From Procambarus clarkii (lineage: Eukaryota; Arthropoda; Malacostraca; Decapoda; Cambaridae), in contig NC_091227.1 of assembly GCF_040958095.1 (NCBI RefSeq), forward strand, positions 17,255,432-17,319,431: a DNA stretch of 64,000 nt, in the 5' to 3' direction. How positions within the stretch are numbered: position 1 is the first letter of the stretch; each line of letters opens with the position of its first letter. The translations under genes were made by a program, and so were the position numbers. The notes beneath the pieces are model-generated. The model had not been told where the DNA came from, did not search any database, and worked only from the letters and a program-made list of their open reading frames with translations. Of this stretch, positions 13,396 through 25,205 are shown piece by piece.

Positions 13396-13465
<70 letters not shown>
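13396..13465. repeat. (TG)n microsatellite
   Basis: About 34 uninterrupted TG dinucleotides. Confidence 0.97.
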
Positions 13466-13467
<2 letters not shown>

Positions 13468-13619
13468 TTATGCAACCCTGACTTACAAAAATTCTACTTA
13501 CTACTTACAAGAATACAACCCTGGTATTTAGATTGAGTCTTTGCCTTGCAAGTGAAGCACAGACTCAACCTAAATTGCTGCACAGCCACATCAGGGTGAA
13601 AAACAACAGTCAAGGAACA

Positions 13620-13985
13620 TGTAATGAAACTGAGGATAGAAGCAGACAGATTCACTACAAACGACAAGGAACTGCGCGAGGAACTCAGTAAGAAATTCCA
13701 GGAGTTCTTCACATTAGAGCAAGGAGAAGTTCCAGAGATAAGTTCCAGTGGTACTCCACTGGATAAGGGAGTACCTAAGCAACAGAAGACAACGAGTTAC
13801 TGTGAGGGTCGAGGTCGCAGATTGGCGAGGTCAAATGTAAATATGATAAAGCCCAATAGGCTCAGGGATCTGTACACCAGTATTTTTTTCCAAGGATATT
13901 CCTGCGCGACCAGTTAATTGACAGTTGAGAGGCGGATAAAAGAGCCAGAGCTCAACTAGGCGAGTACAACCAGGTGAGTACATCT
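13620..13985 (+). pseudogene. LINE internal fragment
   Basis: The frame starting near 13624 reads KLRIEADRFTTNDKELREE then LSKKFQEFFTLEQGEVPEI, a linker block that I associate with decapod non-LTR elements between endonuclease and reverse transcriptase. It is followed at about 13925-13985 by a stretch (GTTGAGAGGCGG to GGTGAGTACA) that I also recall as a dispersed decapod repeat. Truncated at both ends. Confidence 0.55.
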
Positions 13986-14910
13986 CCATCCACACGACTA
14001 ACCCCTTTATCAGGGCCCAGTCCCATCCTTTCAATATTCTTTTCAAGTCGCATCATATTTCATCCCCTCCTCCAATCCAACATTCCTGAGGAATCATTTT
14101 GGCAGAATGCAGACAGGCGAGAGGCTCGGGATGCGACAGATGGTAGGGAAGGAGCGGTAAATCCTTCAGTATCCCCAGAATCCGTCTTCTTAAACTCGAT
14201 CCGTTTTCTATTCAATTCTTTGATAGAAGACGATCTCAATATTTAAAACATATACTACACAAAATCTAATAAGCTAAATAATAATAATATTGCATAAAAA
14301 ATGTTTTGAAATCTAATGAAATTAATTGTTAAACTAATAATTATATCCAAGTGTTAAATTAGATCGTTCATGTATTTTAATTCTAGATTGTTTCTTTCCA
14401 TATTTGATACGACTGCACTCGCAAATCTTTAAATAAAAAAAAACAGATGTTTAGTAAATACAGATAAAATCTTCGAGCAGAAATCAATGTTAAAGCAAAA
14501 AAATTATGTCGCTTATATATTTATTTTTATTTGTATTTTTATATACAATAGTTCTTACATTCTTGTACAGCCACTAGCACGTATAGCGTTTAGGGCAGGA
14601 CCTTAATGCTAATTTAATTAAGGTACAGGGTGAGGATACAGTTAAGCCAATTTTCGGGTAGCTTCAGGTCCCACGTACCTTCTTTTTGAGCAAACTTTTC
14701 ACGTGTAGGTCAGCCTAGGAATGAATGATCGGCGATGGAGTGGTGTTCTATGGAGGCTGTTGGTGGCTGAGCGCCTTGTGTTGTCATTTGCATCTTCTGG
14801 TTGTGCACAAAGTTGAAATCATTGGTCATATACGTAACACCTGCTTATATCTTTATGATCTTCTGGGCTCTGGTATAGTGAGCGGTCCTGCAAGAATGGG
14901 TCAAGATTTA
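13986..14910. other. No recognised gene
   Basis: AT-rich at 14240-14560; nothing supported as gene or repeat. Confidence 0.4.
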
Positions 14911-15325
14911 GGCGAGTATCTTGATACTTTAGGCGAGTATCTTGATACTCTAGGCGAGAATCTTGATACTCTAGGCGAGTATCTTCATACTCTAGGCGAG
15001 AATCTTCATACTCTAGGCGAGAATCTTCATACTCTAGGCGAGTATCTTGATACTCTAGGCGAGTATCTTGATACTCTAGGCGAGTATCTTGAAACTCTAG
15101 GCGAGAATCTTCATACTCTAGGCGAGTATCTTGATACTCTAGGCGAGTATCTTGATACTCTAGACGAGAATCTTCATACTCTAGGCGAGAATCTTCATAC
15201 TCTAGGCGAGAATCTTCATACTCTAGGCGAGAATCTTCATACTCTAGGCGAGAATCTTCATACTCTAGGCGAGAATCTTCATACTCTAGGCGAGAATCTT
15301 CATACTCTAGGCGAGTATCTTGCAA
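14911..15325. repeat. 21-bp minisatellite, about 20 copies
   Basis: Units of 21 bp (GGCGAGAATCTTCATACTCTA) in two main types, GAGAATCTTCATAC and GAGTATCTTGATAC, which are interspersed on the left and homogenised to the first type on the right. The 7-residue periods LGENLHT (plus) and RLEYEDS (minus) are artefacts of a period divisible by three. Confidence 0.95.
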
Positions 15326-16807
<1,482 letters not shown>

Positions 16808-16885
<78 letters not shown>

Positions 16886-16890
16886 TGTTC
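16808..16890. repeat. (TG)n microsatellite
   Basis: About 38 TG dinucleotides with two interruptions. Confidence 0.97.
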
Positions 16891-16939
16891 TCACACATTC
16901 CCTTGTGCCATTTATATTTACAAAATCCTGTTCTTAAAT

Positions 16940-17580
16940 ACAAATCCTGTTCTGAAACTCTTCCTGGACAGATGTAATAGGACCCATAATCACCACACCA
17001 GAAATAAATATCTCTTTGATATTCCCAGAGTCAAACTTAATCTGTGTAAACACTCTATGCAAATAAAGGAACCTGGTCTATGGAACTCACTCCCTAACGA
17101 ATTGAAAAGCTGTCCAACTTTGCCTTATTCAGAAATAAAACCAAAAAGTACTTGATTTAATGTTCATAGTTTCCTTACCTAGTGCTTGAAACTCGCACTG
17201 CTACCCAATCCCCCAATATATGTACCTAAGCCATACAACTTTATCATTGTAATCATTGCTATCACCATATATCATGATTGATATATTGAACGCATATGTT
17301 ACTGCATTATACATTGAAATAATCCTCAAATTATACTACAATGTACCTTCTGATAATCCTTAAATTTTACTTTAATGTACCTAGTAATCTTTGTCTAATT
17401 TTCTTACACTGTACCTTTAAAAAAATCAATTTTGCAAGAAATTAATTACTTAAAATTATCTGTTCGAACCTCACCGAAACGCTATGTGTGTTAGCGGCTT
17501 TACAAGAATGTAAAAACATCAATGCTATGTACTCACATAAAGCCAATGTACCTTCTTCTATATAAATATATAAATAAATT
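16940..17580 (+). pseudogene. 5'-truncated LINE: RT C-terminus and 3' tail
   Basis: The frame ending at a TGA near 17155 reads TRNKYLFDIPRVKLNLCKHS then MQIKEPGLWNSLPNELKS, the conserved C-terminal block after a non-LTR reverse transcriptase (compare the family pattern RGP-LWNSLP). The 3' UTR follows, with GCTTTACAAGAATGTAAAAA, and ends in an (ATAAAT)-like tail at about 17560-17578. The same 3' UTR recurs at 49127-49395. The insertion ends within a few bases of the outer edge of the left arm of the large inverted duplication. Confidence 0.8.
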
Positions 17581-17582
17581 AT

Positions 17583-18175
17583 AAAGCATAAATGTTCACA
17601 CTTCAATAAGTTAAAATCACTTAATTTGTCATTAACGAGCAATATCTTAAGTCAACTGAAAGCAAATAATTAACATCATCCAGTGTTGTGTCAGGAAGTT
17701 TGTGTTGCTGTGTTTGTTAGTTTGTTATTGTATATATTATATATATTGTAGTTGTCGAGCGGCCATTATCAGCTCTTGACTGACAGACGATTACAACTTC
17801 ACTGCCGATTATATTGCAAATGTTGTACCTGTTGTACCTGTTGTTCTGTTGTAACATTTGCAATAGAATGTTGAATTTAGTTTGTGAATTAGATTTTGAA
17901 ATTAACAACTTCAAACATTCAAGCTGGGGATCATTATTGGTTCATTAGAGACTCGTTCGTATTTGTGGAAGTGAAGGAGCGGCTGTTGGCCATTGTTAAT
18001 TGACACTTCAGACTCGTAAAATGTTAACCAATGGGGGTGAGTTTTAGGGTGAATGTCAGCCAATCAGCGGCCGGGTTGGGTTGGCTGCTGGGTATATAAG
18101 TGACGATGAGACAAAAAGCACTTCAGTGTTGTTTTACCTCACTTTTGGTATACAGTTCAGCTTCGTCTCTAGAAG
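17583..18175 (+). repeat. Left arm of large inverted duplication
   Basis: Reads as the near-identical reverse complement of 26901-27435 plus, further out, of 45282-45345. It contains the upstream region, promoter and first exon of a transcription unit directed rightward. The outermost 65 bp (17583-17650) match only the third segment beyond the satellite, which shows that the right arm has been split. Confidence 0.85.
18028..18127 (+). promoter_or_regulatory. Pol II promoter, left copy (CCAAT, TATA, Inr)
   Basis: CCAAT boxes at 18028-18032 and 18060-18064, TATATAAG at 18093-18100 and an arthropod-type initiator TCAGT whose A is at 18125, 32 bases from the first TATA base. This spacing is what a working TATA/Inr core needs. 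The ATG at 18103-18108 lies upstream of the predicted start and would not be in the transcript. Confidence 0.75.
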
Positions 18176-19790
18176 GTGAGCTGTATGGTGAGGATCCGCC
18201 CCACCTGCCCCCTTTGTTGCTCCCCCCCCTGCCCTTTGTTGCGTCACCCCCTCTCTCCCCTGCCCCCTTTGTTGCGTCACCCCCTCTCTCCCCTGCCCCC
18301 TTTGTTGCGTCCCCCCCTGCCCTTTGTTGCGTCCCCCCTCTCCTCCCTGCCCCCTTTGTTGCCTCACCCCTGCCCCTTGTTGCGTCCCCCCCTCTCTCCC
18401 CTGCCCCCTTTGTTGCGTCCCCCCCTGCCCTTTGTTGCGTCCCCCCTCTCCCCCCTGCCCTTTGTTGCGTCCCCCCTCTCCCCCCTGCCCCTTTGTTGCG
18501 TCCCCCCTCTCCCCCCTGCCCTTTGTTGCGTCCCCCCTCTCCCCCCTGCCCTTTGTTGCGTCCCCCCTCTCCCCCCTGCCCTTTGTTGCGTCCCCGCGAC
18601 TTGTTGCGTCCGACCCTCGTGCCGCCCCCCCCCCCCCCTCCCTGCGTCTCCCTCCCTTTCCCTGGTTCCCCGTACTAAAAACTATTGAAGTGTCTGGGGT
18701 ATGGGGGGGGGTGGAAGGGGAATTACCACTTTAGATTTGCCTTGACTAATCGAATGTTGGGTTAAGTGCTCAGAATGCTGAGTGTTGCACTGTATCGACT
18801 TGGTTAAATGTAGACGGTTGATAAGCTTTTACTTAAGTGTTCTTAAGTCGGTTACTAAAAAGGCATAGTTAATGCACCTTGTGTAAGTTTTTTTTTTTTT
18901 TTTTTTTTCTTGGAAAAAACCTGGACTAGGCTTGCCAAATTTTTGAGTAGATAAGATGCAGGTTAGAATCCTAAATATGGGTTTTGTTACCTTTTAGTAA
19001 GCTTAGATGTATTTTTGACATGATATACATGCAAACTAGGGCTGGTAAGAACTATAATTTCTCATGGTGCGTGAATATTAATTCCTACAGCTGGGATCAA
19101 GCCAACTCTTACTGCTCGTCTTGGTAGAGGCTTCCAGCTAGTTGGTATTAGAGAAGGATAAGGACGACTTCATAAAGAGCGTTACCACCAGAAGTGAGTT
19201 TATTAATGTTATAAATTATTGAAATACATGTGCATTAAATGTGGAAATCCTGCTGGACTATTATGGTTTACAAAGCGTTAATTTTTCTAAAATTGTTAGG
19301 TTGGATCCAGTTCATGTGGATGAGAGGCTACGACGACCTGCAGGTGGTCGTCCTGGTGCTGTTCTACACAAACTGGTCTCCCACTACAGGGTCAGTTTGA
19401 CTTGTTTTACTTCATTTGTCATAGTTCATTGTCATTCCGTACGGGATGTTTGATAGATTTAAGTGCAGGTTACTCATAAGGGTTTAAACAGCTGTAAAAA
19501 TGTCTAAAAGTTAAACTTGACAATTTAAATCTTGTTTTAAGGAATATAGTTGTGATAACTGTGCCCTCTTCCGTCCCCAGGCTCGGGCGACCACAGCCAG
19601 GCCACGAGGACAGTCTCGGGGTACTGAGTAACATCTAAACTACGTCATAAAGTGACAAGACATTGCCTGTCACCACGTAAAGTACCATCTGTCACACCAG
19701 CCTTTGATACATTGTTTTGCCAGAAAATGGTAAAGTTTCCTGAATGGTGAAGTTGTAAAATATTAAAACTCAATGTTATTGAATACCTTA
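18125..19790 (+). ncRNA. Candidate spliced transcript, left copy, possibly non-coding
   Basis: Predicted by eye. Exon 1 is 18125-18175 (AGAAG before GTGAG). Exon 2 is about 19091-19193 (TTCCTACAG before, GTGAGT after). Exon 3 is about 19300-19390 (TTGTTAG before, GTCAGT after). Exon 4 starts at 19581 after CTTCCGTCCCCAG and ends past an ATTAAA at 19762-19767 with T/G-rich sequence downstream. No long frame runs through it. The longest supported spliced frame starts at ATG 19314 and gives 44 codons, with a hydrophobic LQVVVLVLFY stretch. It may be a long non-coding RNA or encode a small peptide; transcription is inferred only from signals. Confidence 0.4.
18195..18600. repeat. Pyrimidine-rich intronic minisatellite, left
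   Basis: Irregular tandem units built on CCCTTTGTTGCGTCCCCCC with CTCTCCCC variants, just inside intron 1 of the left transcript. The inverted counterpart is at 26672-26880. Length differs between arms, so the array changed after duplication. Reading frames rich in Pro here are artefacts. Confidence 0.9.
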
Positions 19791-19794
19791 ACCA

Positions 19795-21372
19795 GGAGGT
19801 CTGTTAATGTAGTGTCTACTCGACAGAACTTGCCACTAGGGACCTGAAGTGTCATAGGTGAGGGGTGTATATATTTAAAGGTAAAATTAAATCCTTGACT
19901 CTTCTGTTACTGAAACTAATTGCTAGTGACTTCAATGACATTGAAACGATGCAAGAGGGCGGATTTCAACGACCACTTGTATAACAATTCCCCCCCCCCC
20001 CCCCCCCCCCCCCCGTTTTTAGACTAGTGTAGGTGGATTACTTGTAAACCTGGTTATAGCTTTCCCGGTTCGCTTTTTTATAATTGTAAAACCTGAGTGG
20101 CAATATTTTGGGCCTCGCTCCCAGTGATCTCGCTACGTATTTACGATGAATGACTTGTAGTTTGGCAGTTAACTATTACCTGGAAGAAACGTAAACCCTG
20201 GCTAGAATTTAAAGTGTTCTAAGACATTTTTAGTTTTTTATATTCAAACTTGTTTTAATTAGGCAACTAACAACCCAACTATAAGACTATCTTATTTGCC
20301 TATGTCTCACCACAGAACTGCATTCTATATTGCTACAAATTATGAAAATAATAAATCGCTAAACCATTGTTTTTTTTGTTTTGCATATGCATATTTATAG
20401 ATTGAACAGATTTAATTAAATTTCTAATTATAGGAAGACAATGGAAAGGGAAGCGGGTAAGAAGTTTTAAAAGAAATTATGGGAATACGTGAAACAATTT
20501 CATTGGAAAATTCAGAAATGTACTTTTGTTAAATAGCTTAGCAACCTTTTGGAACAAAAGATGGTGATGCATACATGTTCCGGGGTGGAGCTTGTTCCAT
20601 CTCCAGGTTTTAATTATGTAAACTAAAATATTTACATCAGTAATGGATATACTTGGTTGTTTCAACTTTAATTAAAAATAGCAAAGATGCGAGAGTCGGC
20701 CACAAGTGGCCAGGCAAGTCCAATGTAATGCATAAAAGGGAGAAACTGCTTGAAACAGCTCGTGCATGGAACCGCCTACCTGACGGTGGTATCTGCACGT
20801 TGTTTTATACTAATAATCGGAATTAGAGGAACTTTAAAGTTGCCTCGACGGGGACAGGAGACTAGCGGCGAGAAGGTGACCTTGTAGGTAATCCTGACTT
20901 GCCTATATGAATTTACTTGTCCCTTCTGGTGGCTGGATTAGGACTGGTAACCATCACATGCACCAAGCTGGTAAGATAACACACTACTCCTTTTGGATAT
21001 TCAAAAGGAAAGATGCCAATATAGACACAAATCGAGCGATATCAAAGCCATCAGACTCTCAAAGTATCTCGGCCCCGGAAGAATAACATTTATTTCAAGA
21101 ATATTTAGCTTCACAAGCAGACATATTCTTAATGAGACTTTGGTGTCTGTACGGATAACATACTACAGCTGTTCGCTGCATGAAGATCACACAAAGATTG
21201 TCTGCAAACATAGTTTACAGACTAGACAACCGGCCCAAGGCAATCACAAGGAACAGACGAGATAGACTTCTGTTCTGGGACTAAAGAGGAAAGGCTACAG
21301 GAACTTAGACCCGTCCTTGGCAAACATGAGTGAACTTTAAAGGTGATTGTCTAAGAAATTGAGTGGACAAAA
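19795..21372. other. Unassigned, poly-C at 19990-20014
   Basis: A C-homopolymer of about 25 bases lies at 19990-20014. A phrase GCCTCGACGGGGACAGGAG near 20852 is shared with sites near 16564, 47030 and 48650, marking a dispersed repeat remnant. No exon is supported. Confidence 0.4.
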
Positions 21373-21600
21373 CTATTTAACATGGGTGGAACACAAACAA
21401 GGGGACAGGTAGTGTCCAAATGAGGGAATTATGGAAAAGTGCAAAGCCATTAAGACTACAACACTTTAATGGGACGGAAGATGGCATGGTGACTAACCAC
21501 TTAAACTGTCGGGGATTGAATGCAAACCTACATGAAGCGGGACTCTCTCCCGTCCAGCCCATGTGGCTGGCCGATGCAGATTTGAAGATTTTGTCAAGAT
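21373..21600 (-). mobile_element. tRNA-derived SINE remnant
   Basis: On the minus strand the sequence has a tRNA-like head: GGCTGGACGGGAGAGAGTC near 21560-21542, with a B-box-like GCATTCAATCCCC near 21524-21512. I recall the family as a common decapod SINE. It does not look like an intact tRNA gene. Confidence 0.5.
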
Positions 21601-22528
21601 GCTCCCTCAATCACTGCATTAGGCAGTGATGGAGGCAGCAGACTCTTTACAGTTTGAAATGTAGATAATATTGACCAATAGGCGGGACCAGAGCCGAAGT
21701 TCAACCTCCGCAAGCACACAATCTTGAGGGTGATCTGGATACCCACAATAGGTCCTGTGAAACACTCGCGCACCTCCCATCTCTCCAGAACCATAAAGTA
21801 TTTACCTAGGCCAGTAAAATGTAATTACGGTCTAACAGGGCAGCAAGCTTCTGCAGGTCAGCCTCTGGCTTCTCTGCAGACCTTTGCAACCTCAGTTGCA
21901 TTTTGCCTACTTGTAGAGCTAATGGGTAGTTTTATAGGCCCCTTTTTTGTAAGTATATATGGCTAGGTTAACACTACAGTAGGGCTGTCCTACCGAGGGA
22001 GTAACTTCGTACTGCCAAGAGTTAAACCAAGACTGTTTACCACCCATAATGTCAAGCTTCAGTGGCATTACTAGATGCAAGATAGGAGGGAGGTACGGAG
22101 AGGGAAGTTACTCTAGTTTGGAACTATCCTAAGGTCTATGAACCTCTAAACTATACCCGATCATCTGGATTGTGGTTCAGGATGGCATCTAACAACCTGC
22201 TCAGATCGGGCAGCGAGAACATTGTGCCCGGCACTTTCCTTCCCCGCGGACACAAGATCGTGTCCGCCGGAGGTCACTTGAAGTTGCCCAAGTAGACAGT
22301 ATGTCCGACGAACAAATTCTTATCCGATCGACTTGGATGAGGCTGACACAGTTCGTTACTGCACTGATGTTACCATGCTCCACCCTGCCATTATTGACCC
22401 TCAATACTACGTGAAATATCCGAAACACGCCGCTATGATAAAGAAAAATTCAAGAACGAACGGGCAATGAACTTTCAACCCAGCAGAGTCAACCAACACC
22501 TCTTCATACCAAACCTTCAGGGACCACT
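21601..22528. other. No recognised gene
   Basis: Contains a degenerate stretch near 21670-21715 (AGGCGGGACCAGAGCC) resembling the repeat at 13925-13985. Otherwise unassigned. Confidence 0.4.
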
Positions 22529-23008
22529 GTGCTAGTCCCCGACCCTTCAAACCCATTGTCGGATGATGCTCCAGCTCCTGGTCCAGCCTCGGACATTGCT
22601 GTGAACGATACTGTGCCTACTGCAGCTGCAACATCTGCTCCTGGCATGGTAGCAACCCAGAAGCCGACGACTTCTCATCCACCATCTCCTGTTACATCTC
22701 CACCCATAGTACATACATCCACTGAACCTTCTACATCTGCAGTAAGTCCTACCGCTGCTACTAAACCATCAGGAACACTACTTCCAAGACCCACATCTGG
22801 TATGTACTCAACTGACTCATCAGATGAGGATGTCTCTGTGGGAACGACATCTCCACCTTCACAGAAATACAACTATTCATCTGCCGATTTTCTTTATGAC
22901 GCTATTGATCCCACAGCAATGTCAACACGAAGTCGGACCGCCAAGAAAGACAAGCCGAAAACAAAGACCAAAGATCAGACCTTGCTCCCACCATCAAGAA
23001 AGAAGTAA
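22529..23008 (+). CDS. Ser/Thr/Pro-rich 159-codon ORF, possible retroelement ORF
   Basis: Open from ATG at 22529 to TAA at 23006-23008. It is low complexity: the first half is rich in Ala, Pro, Ser and Thr; a central acidic STDSSDEDVS cluster follows; then YNYSSADFLYDAIDP; and the C-terminus is strongly basic (KKDKPKTKTKDQ, PSRKK). I see no domain, signal peptide or membrane segment. It sits between the two convergent promoters but shows no splice link to either. The basic tail and isolated position would suit the end of a retroelement gag-like ORF; it may also be chance. Family not recognised. Confidence 0.3.
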   Translation: MLVPDPSNPLSDDAPAPGPASDIAVNDTVPTAAATSAPGMVATQKPTTSHPPSPVTSPPIVHTSTEPSTSAVSPTAATKPSGTLLPRPTSGMYSTDSSDEDVSVGTTSPPSQKYNYSSADFLYDAIDPTAMSTRSRTAKKDKPKTKTKDQTLLPPSRKK

Positions 23009-24039
23009 ACCAATGAAGTAATCAACCTTCAATTACCATCAACTGCCAGCTGCTTGCGTTCCTGGCCTCTGCGTGGACTGCAAATGACGCCCTACTCAAT
23101 TCTACTTCCATCTACTCAAGTTCTAATCCGCGGTGGTTGGGCCACCGATCTTTCATCTCCCCTCTTCACCTCATCTCCAGATCCTTGCTCAAGATTTCTG
23201 CAACCTCGCCCCGTTCTTCCATCCCCTGCTTGCCAGCTCTATGGACTTTTTAATCCGACTTGGATAGTATGAACATGTTTGCCATAAAATTTACGTTTTC
23301 TTTAATAGCCGCAGCCTATTTAGGAGAACTGTTTTGTCTTGTACCTTTGTGGGTAAACTATTGTAGATCGCCGATGTGCAGTAACAGGTAACATTTCGCC
23401 CACTTCCTACACACTTGCGGGTAGGCCACTATCATGATTCTTCATTTATATGCGTATGTCCGTGTAGGGAATTTTATTACGATCTCAAAGATACCACGTT
23501 TAGCGCTGTAGGACAAGTGTGGAGTTGAAAACCCTGAAAAGAATGGAAACATCTGGTCGCTGTTTGGAGCTCACGGCTAGTGATCCACGTGATTTCTTTA
23601 CTGGTAGTGGTTTAAATCAGTTTGGCGACATTTTACACATGTTCTATTACATTCTATTGCGAACACACTGGTACAAAAGTGAAATGTATACATCGAAAAT
23701 TAAGATCAGGACAGTGAAAAAGAGTAAACTTAGTGTTTCCGCTCGATCGCCCGGAACGCCGAGAGCACTTTGTGCTAACTTTTTTTCCTTGTTCGTCGGG
23801 AGGCTGAAAGCAACTTGGTATTTAAATTCAGTTGGAATCAAGAATCAGCGCGAGGCATCAGAAAAAGCGCTTAGATCAGAAGACCAAGTGATGTCGGGTA
23901 GTACATAGTTTTATTCAGTGGTTTTAAATGTTCAGTATGGAGACTTTCCTTGTTGACGTCTCTGTCTGTAGTTGGCTGGACTTTAAGACTAGAGGAAGTT
24001 AATGTTAACTATTTTCAATCGGACATTTTTAATGTTGCA
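23009..24039. other. Unassigned
   Basis: No domain, splice-bounded exon or tandem repeat that I can support. A 129-codon frame at 23519-23908 has no recognisable content. Confidence 0.35.
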
Positions 24040-24378
24040 CTAACCCGTTCTCGCAATATCTTAGTCAATATTGACTTATTAAATACGTGCGTATGTGAGG
24101 TACTAATTTATTGTGAATATTTTAGTTTACCTTGAAAAGCTCCATAGAAAACACCGACCTTGCCTAACTTTAATATGTTAAGCATCTTATTGCTTCGTAA
24201 TTACAATTACTTAACCTAATTAAGATGTTTATCTTAACATATTAAGAAAGTTAGGCAAGGTCTGTTTTCTCTGAAGTTCTTAAAGGTAAACTAAGATATT
24301 CACAATAAATTAGTACCTCACATATGCACGTATTTAATAAGTCAATATTGACTATAAGAAAGTGCGAGAACGGGTTGC
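24040..24378. mobile_element. About 339-bp foldback element
   Basis: Arms of roughly 150 bp are inverted: the left reads AACCCGTTCTCGCA, then GTCAATATTGACTTATTAAA, then CCTTGCCTAACTTT; the right arm gives the same blocks in reverse complement and order. A few mismatches and short indels separate the arms, and the centre is an AT-rich 20-30 bases near 24200. It encodes nothing. It is likely a MITE or snapback insertion within the interval between the convergent promoters. Confidence 0.8.
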
Positions 24379-24654
24379 CTTTTTCCCCCATAATTACGTA
24401 AATGCAGTTCATTCAGCCTTCGTTAGACACTAGCAACCTTCACTACGGCCCCACAGGATGCATATAGGGTGCACAACTAGTCATTTTGTATTGGGGGGGG
24501 GGGTGTCCAGTATTGCAATATATAAAGAATAGGAATGGACAATTATGGACTAGAGATGCACTAAAAGCTTGATAGTTTATTAACAATGCTGGAATATTGA
24601 AAAGTTAGTGGTCACTAATACACAGTAAAAAAAAATAAATGATTAACAAATTTT

Positions 24655-24880
24655 TGGTTTTGCCCCGACGGGGCGAGTTTATTGGGCAGCGCCACTCGTC
24701 CTGTGAGTGGACACCGCCATAGTGACAGTATTGGGCAGCGCCACTCATCCTGTGAGTGGACACCGCCATAGCAGCATGTACAACAATCTTAATAGGAAGA
24801 AAAACCCGCTGGGTTCATGTCACTTGTACCCAGACACAGCTGGGACTTGCTTAACTCAAGTGGGGAAGATTCTCAGACAT
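24655..24880. repeat. Dispersed repeat with internal 45-bp duplication
   Basis: The phrase TTGGGCAGCGCCACTC, TCCTGTGAGTGGACACCGCC occurs twice (24681-24724 and 24729-24772). The right flank reads AACCCGCTGGGTTCATGTCA. I recall this block as interspersed in decapods; here only the local duplication is directly visible. Confidence 0.55.
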
Positions 24881-25205
24881 TAACCTTTGTCAACAATAAC
24901 ATTTTTATCATGTTAGTGCAAAAACGGGTAATAAAGAACAGTATTTGACCGTTTTAGCTCAACAGTTTGCTACACATATCTAAAGTCTCACGTTAACATT
25001 ATCACTTCACCTATTCTGCAACTTCACTGCTCAAGTGATCCCATTCGGTATCCCCATAGATCTTTTGTATCCAAGACGAATTCTCGCTATTACCGATTCT
25101 CTCCGGCGGCCACCACCTTTGTCCATAATTGAGATTGCCAGCAACAACCATGTTGTATCAGCGTACAGATTCACCGATTTGTTTTTCTAGCCTTTCCTCA
25201 GTTAC
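24881..25205. other. No recognised feature
   Basis: Nothing I can support as gene or repeat. Confidence 0.35.

Noticed and set aside
18103-18175. Signal-peptide-like start MRQKALQCCFTSLL in both arms
   Set aside because: The ATG lies only about ten bases after the TATA box and upstream of the predicted initiator, so it should not be transcribed. The two silent differences between arms are too few to show coding constraint.
18100-18734. Proline-rich ORFs of 136-192 codons
   Set aside because: They translate the pyrimidine-rich intronic minisatellite in three frames; the inverted copy gives similar frames of different length.
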